A stretch of 64,000 nt of DNA. Source: Candidatus Saccharimonadota bacterium (GTDB taxonomy: Bacteria; Patescibacteriota; Saccharimonadia; Saccharimonadales; Saccharimonadaceae). The stretch covers positions 378,696-442,695 of the forward strand of contig JAPLYU010000001.1 in assembly GCA_026395405.1 (NCBI GenBank), given 5' to 3'. Each line of letters starts with the position of its first letter. Within the stretch, counting starts at the first letter, position 1. The notes beneath the pieces were generated by a model. That model searched no databases. It had not been told where the DNA came from and saw only the letters and a program-made list of their open reading frames with translations. Position numbers and translations under genes: made by a program. Of this stretch, positions 36,589-45,207 are shown piece after piece.

Positions 36589-39234
36589 TCAATTTCCAGC
36601 AAGAATATCTGGTCCCGTGCCTGTTGCCGTGTAGTATGCGGTATCAATCACTGTCGCTGTCAATGGTTTTGCGGCATCAGTCTTCAAGGCAGTATAGCTG
36701 AATGAGGTTGTTCCTGAACTTGTCAGGGTTTTAACAACAGTTCCGCCGATAAGAACTTGAGCTCCGTTGACCGGGAATGTGCCGTCAGATACGGTAACAG
36801 TTACTTCGTACGTATTTGAATTTTTACCCGTACCGTTGGTCCATGATAACGTTACTGACGGCATAACATCCGAAGCTTTGTGTACATCATCATCTTTACT
36901 GGCGTCATATCCATCTGGAGCAATATACACATCTTTTTTAGTTATTGGGTCAACCATCTTTGAAACGTCAAGTTCAATTTTCGCACCATCTGGAGTTAGT
37001 GCAGTTGCTTTCTTTTTCGATACTTTATCAAAAGTCATCTTTGTAGTAGATTGTCCCTGGGTTTTATTCCACCAGGCCGGGTAAACGTCGTTACCAATTA
37101 GTTGTATACCTTTTGGCATTGTATACCAGTCACCGGTTTTCCAAAGCCCCTGGGGCGCGTAGACTTCTTTATGGGCATATCCCATCACCTTGGCAATGAT
37201 AGCGCCGCCAAGAGACGACGTTCCGTTTTTGAGTATAGATGCATCAGAGTTTCCGAACCATACTGCCATAGTCAAAGCCGGGCTATAACTGGCCATCCAA
37301 ATATCCTTAGCAGAGCCACCCTTATCAGACGTTCCGGTCTTGGTGGCGGTTTTAACGCCTGGAATGTCCATACCCAGAGCATGATAGCCGTCAAGTGGTG
37401 CACGGGCGTTGTCGTCATTTAGTATGTTTGCAACAATATATGCCGACTGTGGGTCAACGACCTGCACAGGTGCCGTATCGGTCCATTTTTTCAAAACTTC
37501 TTTAGAACTGTTTTTCACTTCAAGGATTGTAGACTGAGGTTTGTATGCACCCTGTCTAGCAAGTGATGCATAGGCGTTGACTAAATCTATTTGTCGTAGT
37601 CCGCAACCACCGATAGCAGCAGCTAGGCCGACATTCACCTCATCACCCTGTGTGCAGTAACTGGTTGCCCCAAGTTTGTGTATTACATCCAAAGTTGGCT
37701 TTACACCCGATATGTACATTGCCTCTACTGCTGGTATATTTCGTGAAGTGGCTAGCGCGCTACGAATTGTAATTGGACCCAAGAATTTTCTATCAGCATT
37801 GAACAGTGGAGCACCGTAAATCCCATTGATATTCGAGTCGTTCAATTTACTACCGCTGCCATAGTTTGTCATACCGTTAGGTTTCTTTTGGAATAATTCT
37901 GAATATACCAGTGGTTTTACTGATGAACCGGGCTGTAAATATGCAGTTGCGGCGTTATCCTGGCCATAGCCCGGGTATCTGAAATCACGACTGCCAAGTA
38001 GCGCCACGATTTGTCCGGTTTTGGTGTCTTCGACGGTTGCAGCCCCGTTAGTAAATCCTGCCCATGCTGGGATATATGAATTGAATTCGTCGTTCATTGC
38101 GCTTTCAAGTTTTGTCTGGATTCGAATATCTAAGGTTGTCTTGACCTTCAGTCCGCCCTTGCCAACAGTTGCGCTCCCAAGCTCTTTAATAAGTTCAGAG
38201 CGAACCATTTGAACGAAGTGAGGCGCCCTTATATTCGCATACTGATCAGCTTCAGGGGTGATGTGGTCCAGAATCGGATATTTTTTAGCTGTTTCGGCCT
38301 GGGCTTTTGTAATATATTTCTGTTCAACCATGTTATCCAAAACACTATGTTGGCGTTGGATTAAAGCATCGTGGCCACTGACATTATAGGGGTTAAAATA
38401 CGATGGGTCCTGAGGTATAGCTGCTAGTAAAGCGGCTTCGGCGATAGTTAAGTCCTTGGCAGGTTTACCGAAATATGTTTGAGCAGCTGATTCAGCACCG
38501 TTGCGACGACCGCCATAAGGCGACTCGTTCAAATATAGGTCAAGAATCTGATTTTTGTTGTACATACGTTCAACTTCGATTGAAAGAATAATCTCTTTAA
38601 CTTTGCGAGGGATCCCAGCTAATCCGCGCTGTTGGGCTTGGTCTGCAAAAAACACCTGTTTAACTAATTGTTGCGTCAACGTTGAACCACCTTGTGTGCT
38701 TCCGCCAGTCACATTGTTAATAGCAGCCCGAAGAGTACCGGTAATACTAATCCCACCTTCGCTATAAAAATTCTTGTCTTCGATTGCGACCGTTGCCTGT
38801 TTCAAGTATTTGCTAAGACCACTGTCGTCAACGACTAGTTTATAGTTTTCTTCACCTGTATCAATCCATAAAACAGTACCATTTCGGTCATAATATGTAG
38901 TCGCCGTTGTTTGAATGCGTTTTGACAGTTCGCCTGGGCGAATCGCATCCAAATCTTTACGGAAAAAGATGAATAATGCCCCAATAAGAATGACGAATGC
39001 TAGTATCGAAATACCGACAACCTTTAATGCCATTATTCCGCCTTCTTTACTGGTCCAATATTTCCACTGACGCTTTGGGTTCAAACGGTAAAAAAATCGT
39101 TCAACAGGATGTTTTGGAAGTGACGCAAGGTATTGTGCCTTTTTTCGAGACTTTAAATCCTTCTTTGTCCTGCGGGTGTGCGATAAATTAGAGTACAAGT
39201 TTAGCTTGCGCGTTCTAGATGGTTTCTTAGCCAC
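36589..39234 (-). CDS. Bifunctional class A penicillin-binding protein (PBP1A-like)
   Basis: Peptidoglycan glycosyltransferase plus transpeptidase, 881 residues. Cytoplasmic basic N-terminus, one membrane segment (about 68-90), GT51 domain with EDKNFYSEGG and GGSTLTQQLVKQ, transpeptidase with the SxxK serine in QPGSSVKPL, SRN and KTGTSDKGG. The C-terminal 130 residues include an Ig/PASTA-like extracellular tail (VTLSWTNGTGKNSNTYEVTV). Begins with GTG 39234; TGCTATAAT lies about 40 nt upstream. Convergent with the PIN/TRAM gene. Confidence 0.94.
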   Translation of the reverse strand: MAKKPSRTRKLNLYSNLSHTRRTKKDLKSRKKAQYLASLPKHPVERFFYRLNPKRQWKYWTSKEGGIMALKVVGISILAFVILIGALFIFFRKDLDAIRPGELSKRIQTTATTYYDRNGTVLWIDTGEENYKLVVDDSGLSKYLKQATVAIEDKNFYSEGGISITGTLRAAINNVTGGSTQGGSTLTQQLVKQVFFADQAQQRGLAGIPRKVKEIILSIEVERMYNKNQILDLYLNESPYGGRRNGAESAAQTYFGKPAKDLTIAEAALLAAIPQDPSYFNPYNVSGHDALIQRQHSVLDNMVEQKYITKAQAETAKKYPILDHITPEADQYANIRAPHFVQMVRSELIKELGSATVGKGGLKVKTTLDIRIQTKLESAMNDEFNSYIPAWAGFTNGAATVEDTKTGQIVALLGSRDFRYPGYGQDNAATAYLQPGSSVKPLVYSELFQKKPNGMTNYGSGSKLNDSNINGIYGAPLFNADRKFLGPITIRSALATSRNIPAVEAMYISGVKPTLDVIHKLGATSYCTQGDEVNVGLAAAIGGCGLRQIDLVNAYASLARQGAYKPQSTILEVKNSSKEVLKKWTDTAPVQVVDPQSAYIVANILNDDNARAPLDGYHALGMDIPGVKTATKTGTSDKGGSAKDIWMASYSPALTMAVWFGNSDASILKNGTSSLGGAIIAKVMGYAHKEVYAPQGLWKTGDWYTMPKGIQLIGNDVYPAWWNKTQGQSTTKMTFDKVSKKKATALTPDGAKIELDVSKMVDPITKKDVYIAPDGYDASKDDDVHKASDVMPSVTLSWTNGTGKNSNTYEVTVTVSDGTFPVNGAQVLIGGTVVKTLTSSGTTSFSYTALKTDAAKPLTATVIDTAYYTATGTGPDILAGN

Positions 39235-39338
39235 GATGTATGTTTCCCATAAGCATTAATTATATCATTATAGCACTTTGTTCTTTTCAATTACAGATTT
39301 TTAAACCGTCAAAATGTGCATCCGACTAGGAATTTTGC

Positions 39339-39344
39339 TATACT
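39339..39344 (+). promoter_or_regulatory. Extended -10 box of tyrS
   Basis: TGCTATACT (hexamer 39339-39344), leaving a leader of about 30 nt with ACGGAG as ribosome-binding site before ATG 39382. Confidence 0.45.
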
Positions 39345-39381
39345 TGACCTTGATGAAAAAACATAAATTAACGGAGAAAAA

Positions 39382-40596
39382 ATGAAGCTTTCCGAAGAAC
39401 TAACATGGCGCGGTTTCGTTAATCAAACTACATTTCAGGATATTTCTGAACTTAACGATGGTCCTATTTCGTTTTATATCGGCGTAGACCCAAGTGCTGA
39501 CAGTCTGCAGATTGGTAACCTGGCTGCGATAATGATGGTCCGTAAATTTATCGAACACGGTCACAAAGCCTATATGTTGGTCGGCGGTGCCACTGGTCTG
39601 ATCGGTGATCCGGATGGCAAATCCAGCGAGCGCAGTGCCAAAACGATTGAAGAAATAGCCAGCAATAAAGCCAAAATAGCGGCTCAGTATGACCAAGTGC
39701 TGGCAGGTCAAGATTTTACGGTCGTTGATAATTACGAATGGTTCAAAGATATGAAATATTTGGATTTTTTGCGAAATGTTGGTAAATACGTACCGACGAG
39801 CAGCATGTTAAACCGCGATTTTGTCAAAACACGACTCGGCGCAGAAGGCAATGGCATTAGCTATGCTGAATTCAGCTATTCGCTTATCCAAGCTTTCGAT
39901 TTTTTACATCTTTTCCGAGAATATGGCGTTACGTTGCAATTATGCGGCGGCGACCAGTGGGGTAATTCCATTGCCGGGGTTGATTTGATTCGACGACTAG
40001 AAAACAGAGAAGTAAACGTATATTCAATGCCTTTGTTGCAGAATAAATCTACCGGTGTAAAATTTGGCAAAACCGAAGGTGGTGCTGTCTGGCTAGATTC
40101 AAATAAAACCAGTGTTTATAAATATTATCAGTATTGGTTGAATTGTGATGACGCCGGTGTTATTGATTATCTTAAAATATTTACCTTACTAAATCGTGAA
40201 GAAATTGAAAAACTATCCCAAGAGGTCACTAATAATCCCGAGGGCCGGGCTGCTCAAAAAGCATTGGCATACGAGGCAACTAAACTTGTCCATGGGCAAC
40301 AGCGAACCGAAAGCGTACAGCGTGTAACTGGTGTATTGTTCGGCGGTGCTGATTTTAACACTTTGCAAGGTGAAGACATTGATATGCTCGCCAGTGAAAT
40401 ACCAGTAGTCGGTAAGGATAAATCGTTAATTGAAATTCTTGTTCAAGGTGGTTCGGCCGATAGTAACAGCGAAGCTAGGCGGTTAATCACCGGTGGTGCG
40501 GTGTCGGTTAATTCTGAAAAAGTATCGGATGACAGACCAATCAACTCACTCTCATTGGTTAAAAAAGGCAAGAACAGCTTTATTTTGGTTCGGTAA
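39382..40596 (+). CDS. tyrS: Tyrosyl-tRNA synthetase
   Basis: Class I synthetase, 404 residues. FYIGVDPSADSLQIGNL carries the HIGH-like motif in altered form (LQIGN), YAEFSYSLIQAFDF and GGDQWGNSIAG line the tyrosine pocket, KFGKTEGG is the KMSKS equivalent, and an S4 RNA-binding domain ends the protein (ARRLITGGAVSVNSEKVSD). ATG follows ACGGAG. Its stop overlaps the next ATG (TAATG). Confidence 0.95.
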   Translation: MKLSEELTWRGFVNQTTFQDISELNDGPISFYIGVDPSADSLQIGNLAAIMMVRKFIEHGHKAYMLVGGATGLIGDPDGKSSERSAKTIEEIASNKAKIAAQYDQVLAGQDFTVVDNYEWFKDMKYLDFLRNVGKYVPTSSMLNRDFVKTRLGAEGNGISYAEFSYSLIQAFDFLHLFREYGVTLQLCGGDQWGNSIAGVDLIRRLENREVNVYSMPLLQNKSTGVKFGKTEGGAVWLDSNKTSVYKYYQYWLNCDDAGVIDYLKIFTLLNREEIEKLSQEVTNNPEGRAAQKALAYEATKLVHGQQRTESVQRVTGVLFGGADFNTLQGEDIDMLASEIPVVGKDKSLIEILVQGGSADSNSEARRLITGGAVSVNSEKVSDDRPINSLSLVKKGKNSFILVR

Positions 40597-41369
40597 TGAT
40601 TAACGGATTAAACTCGAAAAAAGTAATTGCATTTGATCTCGATGACACTTTGGCTGTCGCAAAATCGCAGATTCCGGAAGAAATCAGCGAACTATTGGTC
40701 CGATTGCTTGATAAATTTGACGTTTGCATAATTTCCGGTGGTAAATTTGACCAGTTTAAGGTCCAGGTTCTTGATAGGCTAGACGCTACCCCTTACGAGT
40801 TGACCCATCTGCATTTGATGCCAACTAGTGGTACTAAATATTTTATATTCGACGAGGAATCGAACGGATGGGATTTACAGTACGATAACTCATTAACAGA
40901 CGATCAAAAAAAGCGGGCGATATACGCACTTGAAGAAGGCGCCAAAAAACTTGGACTCTGGGAAGAAAAACCATTTGGAGAAATTATTGAAGATCGTGAG
41001 TCTCAGGTTACGTATTCAGCACTTGGTCAAAAAGCGCCAGCCGATTTAAAGTACAAATGGGATCCTGATGGTTCAAAAAAACAGAAACTTCGGGATTACG
41101 TAGCGCCAATACTTTCAGATATGGGGGCAAGAACCGGAGGCACTACCTCTGTTGACGTTACCGTTGCCGGTGTTGATAAAGCCTATGGAATGAAAAAACT
41201 GACCGAACAAATGCAAATCGATAAAAACGATATATTATTTATTGGCGATAAATTGCAACCGGGCGGAAATGATTATGCAGTCAAGGCCATGGGTATTGAT
41301 ACGATTGAAGTTAAAAACTGGCAAGATACGGTTGATTTGATTGAACGAATATTGGGCGAAGCTAACTAG
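40596..41369 (+). CDS. HAD-superfamily hydrolase (HAD-IIB, phosphomannomutase-like)
   Basis: 257 residues. Motif I KVIAFDLDDTLA gives the nucleophile Asp; motif II is CIISGGK; motif IV is FIGDKLQPGGND near 215-226. The cap resembles IIB sugar phosphatases or eukaryotic-type phosphomannomutases. Substrate unknown, probably a sugar phosphate. Overlaps tyrS by 1 nt and is probably translated with it. Confidence 0.83.
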   Translation: MINGLNSKKVIAFDLDDTLAVAKSQIPEEISELLVRLLDKFDVCIISGGKFDQFKVQVLDRLDATPYELTHLHLMPTSGTKYFIFDEESNGWDLQYDNSLTDDQKKRAIYALEEGAKKLGLWEEKPFGEIIEDRESQVTYSALGQKAPADLKYKWDPDGSKKQKLRDYVAPILSDMGARTGGTTSVDVTVAGVDKAYGMKKLTEQMQIDKNDILFIGDKLQPGGNDYAVKAMGIDTIEVKNWQDTVDLIERILGEAN

Positions 41370-41375
41370 AATTGC

Positions 41376-41381
41376 TACACT
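41376..41381 (+). promoter_or_regulatory. Extended -10 box of recG (leaderless)
   Basis: TGCTACACT (hexamer 41376-41381) ends 6 nt before ATG 41388. Confidence 0.5.
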
Positions 41382-41387
41382 GGTAAT

Positions 41388-43418
41388 ATGAATCTTGATT
41401 CAAAACTTGAAAAAATCAAGGGTGTAGGTGTCAAAGCGGCTCAGCAATTTGCCATTTCAGGCATAGAGACGGTTTCGGATTTAATAAATTTTCTGCCACG
41501 AGCTTACGAGGATTTTTCGGTAGTTACTCCAATCTTAGGCATTAAACCAGGTAAAAACACAATAAAAGCACGCTGTGAAAAGATAACAACGCGACCAGTT
41601 CGTAGAGGGCTACGAATTACCACCGCAACTTTGGCGGATAAAAGCGGTAAACTGCAGGCCGTTTGGTTTAATCAGCCGTATCGTGAGGCACAGCTAAAAA
41701 CCGGAAAAGAATTCTTTTTTTCGGGTATGTTCGAATTCAACTACAACCGTTATCAACTGACAAATCCAAGTGCCGAATTGGTGTCGGATATGCCGGTCCA
41801 AACCGACAGGATTTTGCCAATCTACCGGTCAATCAAAGGCTTGAAATCAACCCTGGTTCGTAAGATTCTAGCAGAGCTAAAGCCACTTATCACGATGTTG
41901 CCGGAGACTTTGCCTGAAAAGATAATTGTCGGTGAAAAACTAATATCCCGCAGCCAAGCCATAATGTCTATGCATTTTCCAAAAAAAATCGAAGAGGTTG
42001 GCAAAGCAAAGGAACGACTGGCGTTCGAAGAATTATTTCAATTATTACTAGCCAGCCAACTGAACCGCCAGGAAAATGCCAAATTAACAGGTTGGCACAT
42101 ACCATTTAATCTGCCCATAGTATCAAATTTTGTTACTAAACTGCCGTTTAAGTTAACAACCGCTCAACGAATCGCCGCATGGGAGATTATCCAGGATATG
42201 GAGCGTAAAACCCCCATGAACCGTTTACTGCAAGGAGACGTTGGTTCGGGCAAAACGGTCGTAGCGGGGCTTGTGGCGTGTCAGGTGGCACATTTCGGCT
42301 ATCAGACGGCATTAATGGCACCAACCGAACTGCTGGCTAATCAGCATGCCGAGACTTTAAGTAAGCTTTTGGGACCGCTTGGGGTTAGCGTCGGATTGTT
42401 GACGGGTAATGTCAAAGGTACAGCCAGAAAAACACTTTATAAACAGATTGAAACCGGAAAGGTAGATGTAGTTGTTGGTACGCACGCCCTAATTCAAGAA
42501 ACCGTGAAATTTCACAAACTTGGTTTTGTGGTTATAGATGAACAGCATCGGTTTGGGGTAGATCAGCGCCAGCAACTTCTGAAAAAGTCAGAATTTATGC
42601 CACATATGCTGGCTATGACCGCAACACCTATTCCTCGTAGCCTGATGTTGACTGTTTATGGCGAATTAGATGTCAGTATCTTAAACGAGCTTCCAGTTGG
42701 ACGAAAACCGATTGTTACCAAGGTTTGGTCGCCAAACAGTCGGCCATCGATGTACGATGCGATTGATGTCGAACTGGCAGCGGGGCGCCAAGCGTACGTA
42801 ATCTGCAGTCTAATTGAAGATAATCCGGATAACGAGATAAAAAGCGTAAAATTAGAGTTTACTAAACTTCAAAACTCTATCTTCAAACACCGAAAAATCG
42901 GACTTTTGCATGGAAAATTGAAATCGGACGAAAAAGATGCCGTCATGCAGGAATTCAGTCGCGGAAAATTAGATATTTTAGTAAGTACAACGGTGGTCGA
43001 AGTAGGCGTGGATGTGGCAAATGCGACAGTAATTTTAATTGAAAACGCCGACAGATTCGGATTGTCTCAATTACATCAGCTGAGGGGAAGGGTAGGGCGC
43101 AGTGAACTGCAAAGCTATTGTTATTTGGTGACCAGTACCAGCGCTAAACCGACAAAACGTTTGCAAGAAATTGAAAAAAGTAACGATGGGTTTCATCTGG
43201 CTGAGGTTGACTTGGAACTTCGTGGACCCGGCGAAATTTACGGCCGAGCTCAACACGGAGCTTTGAACCTTCAGATTGCAACACTCGGGGATACAAAACT
43301 TATTGCCAGGGCCCAAAAACAAGCAAAAGCTTTCGTCGAGTCTGGCGAAAATCTGCTACAATATAAACAATTAGCCGCTGAAGTTAAATATTATCAACGT
43401 CTAACTACACTAAACTAA
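41388..43418 (+). CDS. recG: ATP-dependent DNA helicase RecG
   Basis: Remodels stalled forks and Holliday junctions. 676 residues. HhH/wedge OB domain at the N-terminus (GVGVKAAQQFAISGIETVSDLINFLPRAYEDFS), Walker A GDVGSGKTVVAGL (about 283), DEQH in VIDEQHRFGVDQRQQL, TATPIPRSL, and QLHQLRGRVGRSELQSYCYLV as motif VI with the TRG region. Slightly short compared with about 690. Confidence 0.96.
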   Translation: MNLDSKLEKIKGVGVKAAQQFAISGIETVSDLINFLPRAYEDFSVVTPILGIKPGKNTIKARCEKITTRPVRRGLRITTATLADKSGKLQAVWFNQPYREAQLKTGKEFFFSGMFEFNYNRYQLTNPSAELVSDMPVQTDRILPIYRSIKGLKSTLVRKILAELKPLITMLPETLPEKIIVGEKLISRSQAIMSMHFPKKIEEVGKAKERLAFEELFQLLLASQLNRQENAKLTGWHIPFNLPIVSNFVTKLPFKLTTAQRIAAWEIIQDMERKTPMNRLLQGDVGSGKTVVAGLVACQVAHFGYQTALMAPTELLANQHAETLSKLLGPLGVSVGLLTGNVKGTARKTLYKQIETGKVDVVVGTHALIQETVKFHKLGFVVIDEQHRFGVDQRQQLLKKSEFMPHMLAMTATPIPRSLMLTVYGELDVSILNELPVGRKPIVTKVWSPNSRPSMYDAIDVELAAGRQAYVICSLIEDNPDNEIKSVKLEFTKLQNSIFKHRKIGLLHGKLKSDEKDAVMQEFSRGKLDILVSTTVVEVGVDVANATVILIENADRFGLSQLHQLRGRVGRSELQSYCYLVTSTSAKPTKRLQEIEKSNDGFHLAEVDLELRGPGEIYGRAQHGALNLQIATLGDTKLIARAQKQAKAFVESGENLLQYKQLAAEVKYYQRLTTLN

Positions 43419-43430
43419 CAAAAGAATATT

Positions 43431-44246
43431 ATGTACGCAGGAACAACTATCAGGCGTGGCTCGGGAAAGTTTGTCGGCGTCCACCAAAAAATCGACCGTG
43501 CATCCCGTAGGCATATAAAAAGGTATTTACCTGATTCTATTCAGTTCCCCGCAATTAAGGAAATACTTCGTTTTGAAGGCATAAACGGTCCCGACGGCAT
43601 CAAACGAAAAAGCCCTTCGATTGATGAGCCCTGGCATTTTATCGACCCGGAAAAACCTGACGACAGGGCACTAATTGAGGTAATTAATGACCATATATAC
43701 AACCTGTCAGTAGCGCTTAGGTCGGGAAACGACGTGCGTGCCTCGTTTGAGGCAGCTTGGTTGGCTCATGCGGTTGTTGACGGTCTAACCCCCGCCCACC
43801 ACTATCCACTAGGCGATAAAATCGAGGAATTATGGGGTAAGGCCCATGATGAACGATGTTCAATTCGTGACAAAAACATAATACATGGCGACAATCTTCG
43901 CGATACTCTTTCGAAAAACTGGCAATACTGGGGAACGAGCGGCGTTTTTACGACGCATAACGTGTTTGAAATGGGCGTGGCAACAGCAATTGCAACTGAA
44001 AATTATAAAGATGTCGGCTTTAATAAACGGCAAATAAACAAACTGACTAATGATGGTTTTGAGTCAGTCTTCTATAAATCGTTGCATAAAATTGACAACA
44101 TGGACCTTTACAAACAAGTTGCAAAAAATGGTTGGACCAACAGTCTAGCGAAGGCGGTCAGACAAGAATTAATCCCAGAAATTATCAGAACTGTTATTTT
44201 GGCATGGTATCAAGCCGTATTGATGGCCAAAGGACAAAATCGTTGA
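43431..44246 (+). CDS. Zinc-dependent phospholipase C / P1-nuclease-like protein
   Basis: 271 residues, no signal peptide. WHFIDPE and AWLAHAVVDGLTPAHHYP resemble the metal-binding HxxxD and downstream His of the zinc phospholipase C/S1-P1 nuclease fold. The helical His-rich layout fits that fold, but ligands are only partly traceable. It lies 12 nt after recG and overlaps rsmD by 4 nt, so it is expressed with repair and rRNA-modification genes. The context gives no clue to the substrate. Confidence 0.6.
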   Translation: MYAGTTIRRGSGKFVGVHQKIDRASRRHIKRYLPDSIQFPAIKEILRFEGINGPDGIKRKSPSIDEPWHFIDPEKPDDRALIEVINDHIYNLSVALRSGNDVRASFEAAWLAHAVVDGLTPAHHYPLGDKIEELWGKAHDERCSIRDKNIIHGDNLRDTLSKNWQYWGTSGVFTTHNVFEMGVATAIATENYKDVGFNKRQINKLTNDGFESVFYKSLHKIDNMDLYKQVAKNGWTNSLAKAVRQELIPEIIRTVILAWYQAVLMAKGQNR

Positions 44247-44782
44247 AATTGAATATCATCGCAGGTAAATTTGGCGGCAGGCCGATTGATGCCCCAGACG
44301 GTAGACTGACCCACCCCATGAGTTCACGCGTTCGCGGGTCACTGTTCAATATTATTGGCGACAATATAAAAAATGCAGAAGTCTTAGATGCATTTGCTGG
44401 TACGGGGTCGTTGGGTTTGGAGTCTTTAAGTCGTGGGGCGAAACATGCGACATTTATTGAACGCGACAGACTCGCCAATAAAATATTAGTAGAAAATATT
44501 ACAACACTTGGAGTAGGTGAAATTTCGACTGTTTTTCAAATTGGCGCAAAGACATTTATTGATAAAAATCAAGATAAATCGTACGATATTATATTCGCTG
44601 ACCCACCGTATAATGACTTGCAGTTATCCACAGTATTTTCGTTAATGACACTATTAAAACCAAACGGGCTTATGGTATTATCATATCCAGGCAGAGGTGA
44701 GTTGCCGTCCGTGCAAGGAGTTGTTGTGGTGGACAATCGTAGTTACGGAACCGCGGCGCTGACTTTCTACCGAAATAAATAG
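44243..44782 (+). CDS. rsmD: 16S rRNA (guanine966-N2)-methyltransferase RsmD
   Basis: SAM-dependent methyltransferase, 179 residues. It starts as LNIIAGKFGGRPID with SSRVRGSLFNII, then SAM motif I DAFAGTGSLGLESLSRGA and catalytic FADPPYND. A TTG start at 44243 overlapping the upstream TGA (TTGA) is chosen because the protein then aligns with the family N-terminus; the frame reaches further back only inside the previous gene. Its TAG lies within a terminator stem. Confidence 0.92.
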   Translation: MKLNIIAGKFGGRPIDAPDGRLTHPMSSRVRGSLFNIIGDNIKNAEVLDAFAGTGSLGLESLSRGAKHATFIERDRLANKILVENITTLGVGEISTVFQIGAKTFIDKNQDKSYDIIFADPPYNDLQLSTVFSLMTLLKPNGLMVLSYPGRGELPSVQGVVVVDNRSYGTAALTFYRNK

Positions 44783-44805
44783 CGGCTGAGAGGCCGCTAT
44801 TTTTG
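44777..44805 (+). terminator. Rho-independent terminator of the recG-rsmD unit
   Basis: Perfect 10-bp stem AAATAGCGGC/GCCGCTATTT, loop TGAGAG, then T residues. It includes the rsmD stop codon. Confidence 0.85.
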
Positions 44806-44967
44806 TTGGTAGGAGATAGAAAAGAAGACAGCGCTTCACTTTGTTTCGCTTTTCCGCTCATTCACGAAAAAATGTAAACACTCTTTCGTTTCAATCACTT
44901 CACCGACTTCCATGAAATTCGCTGGGGCGAATTTGCCATGAAAGTTCGGGTTTCCTTCGGCGAAATC
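44806..44967. other. Intergenic stretch without a recognisable gene
   Basis: No convincing coding frame. It holds one short perfect hairpin (AAATTCGC/GCGAATTT, loop TGGG, near 44926-44945). Convergent transcription arrives here from rsmD and from tRNA-Leu. Confidence 0.5.
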
Positions 44968-45004
44968 AAATTAAATAACGACCGATTTGGTCGTTATTTA
45001 ATTT
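44968..45004 (-). terminator. Terminator of tRNA-Leu(CAG)
   Basis: Perfect 16-bp inverted repeat around loop GATTT, directly following the tRNA 3' end on the minus strand; AT-rich outer half serves as the T-run. Confidence 0.75.
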
Positions 45005-45089
45005 GGTACGCGAGAGAAGACTCGAACTTCCATGTCCCGAAGGACACTAGCACCTGAAGCTAGCGCGTCTACCATTCCGCCACTCGCGC
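45004..45089 (-). tRNA. tRNA-Leu (anticodon CAG)
   Basis: 86 nt including encoded CCA. Acceptor GCGCGAG pairs with CTCGCGT, the anticodon loop is TTCAGGT (CAG), a long variable arm (GTCC-TTCG-GGAC) marks a class II tRNA, and the T loop is TTCGAGT. The terminator hairpin abuts the 3' end. Confidence 0.95.
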
Positions 45090-45207
45090 ATTAAATGTAC
45101 CTATATTAGAATAGCGGGTGACGTTCGGTGGGGCAACCCCAGGAATTGTTTTTATTGTAATCAATAAAAAAATTTAAGGGGTGAACCGGACGGCAGGACC
45201 CGCAGTT

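Noticed and set aside
45105-45200. Large cruciform or ncRNA between tRNA-Leu and the oxidase gene
   Set aside because: Only scattered short complementary pieces (GCGGGT/ACCCGC, TTTTTATTG/CAATAAAAA) were found, without a consistent long stem.
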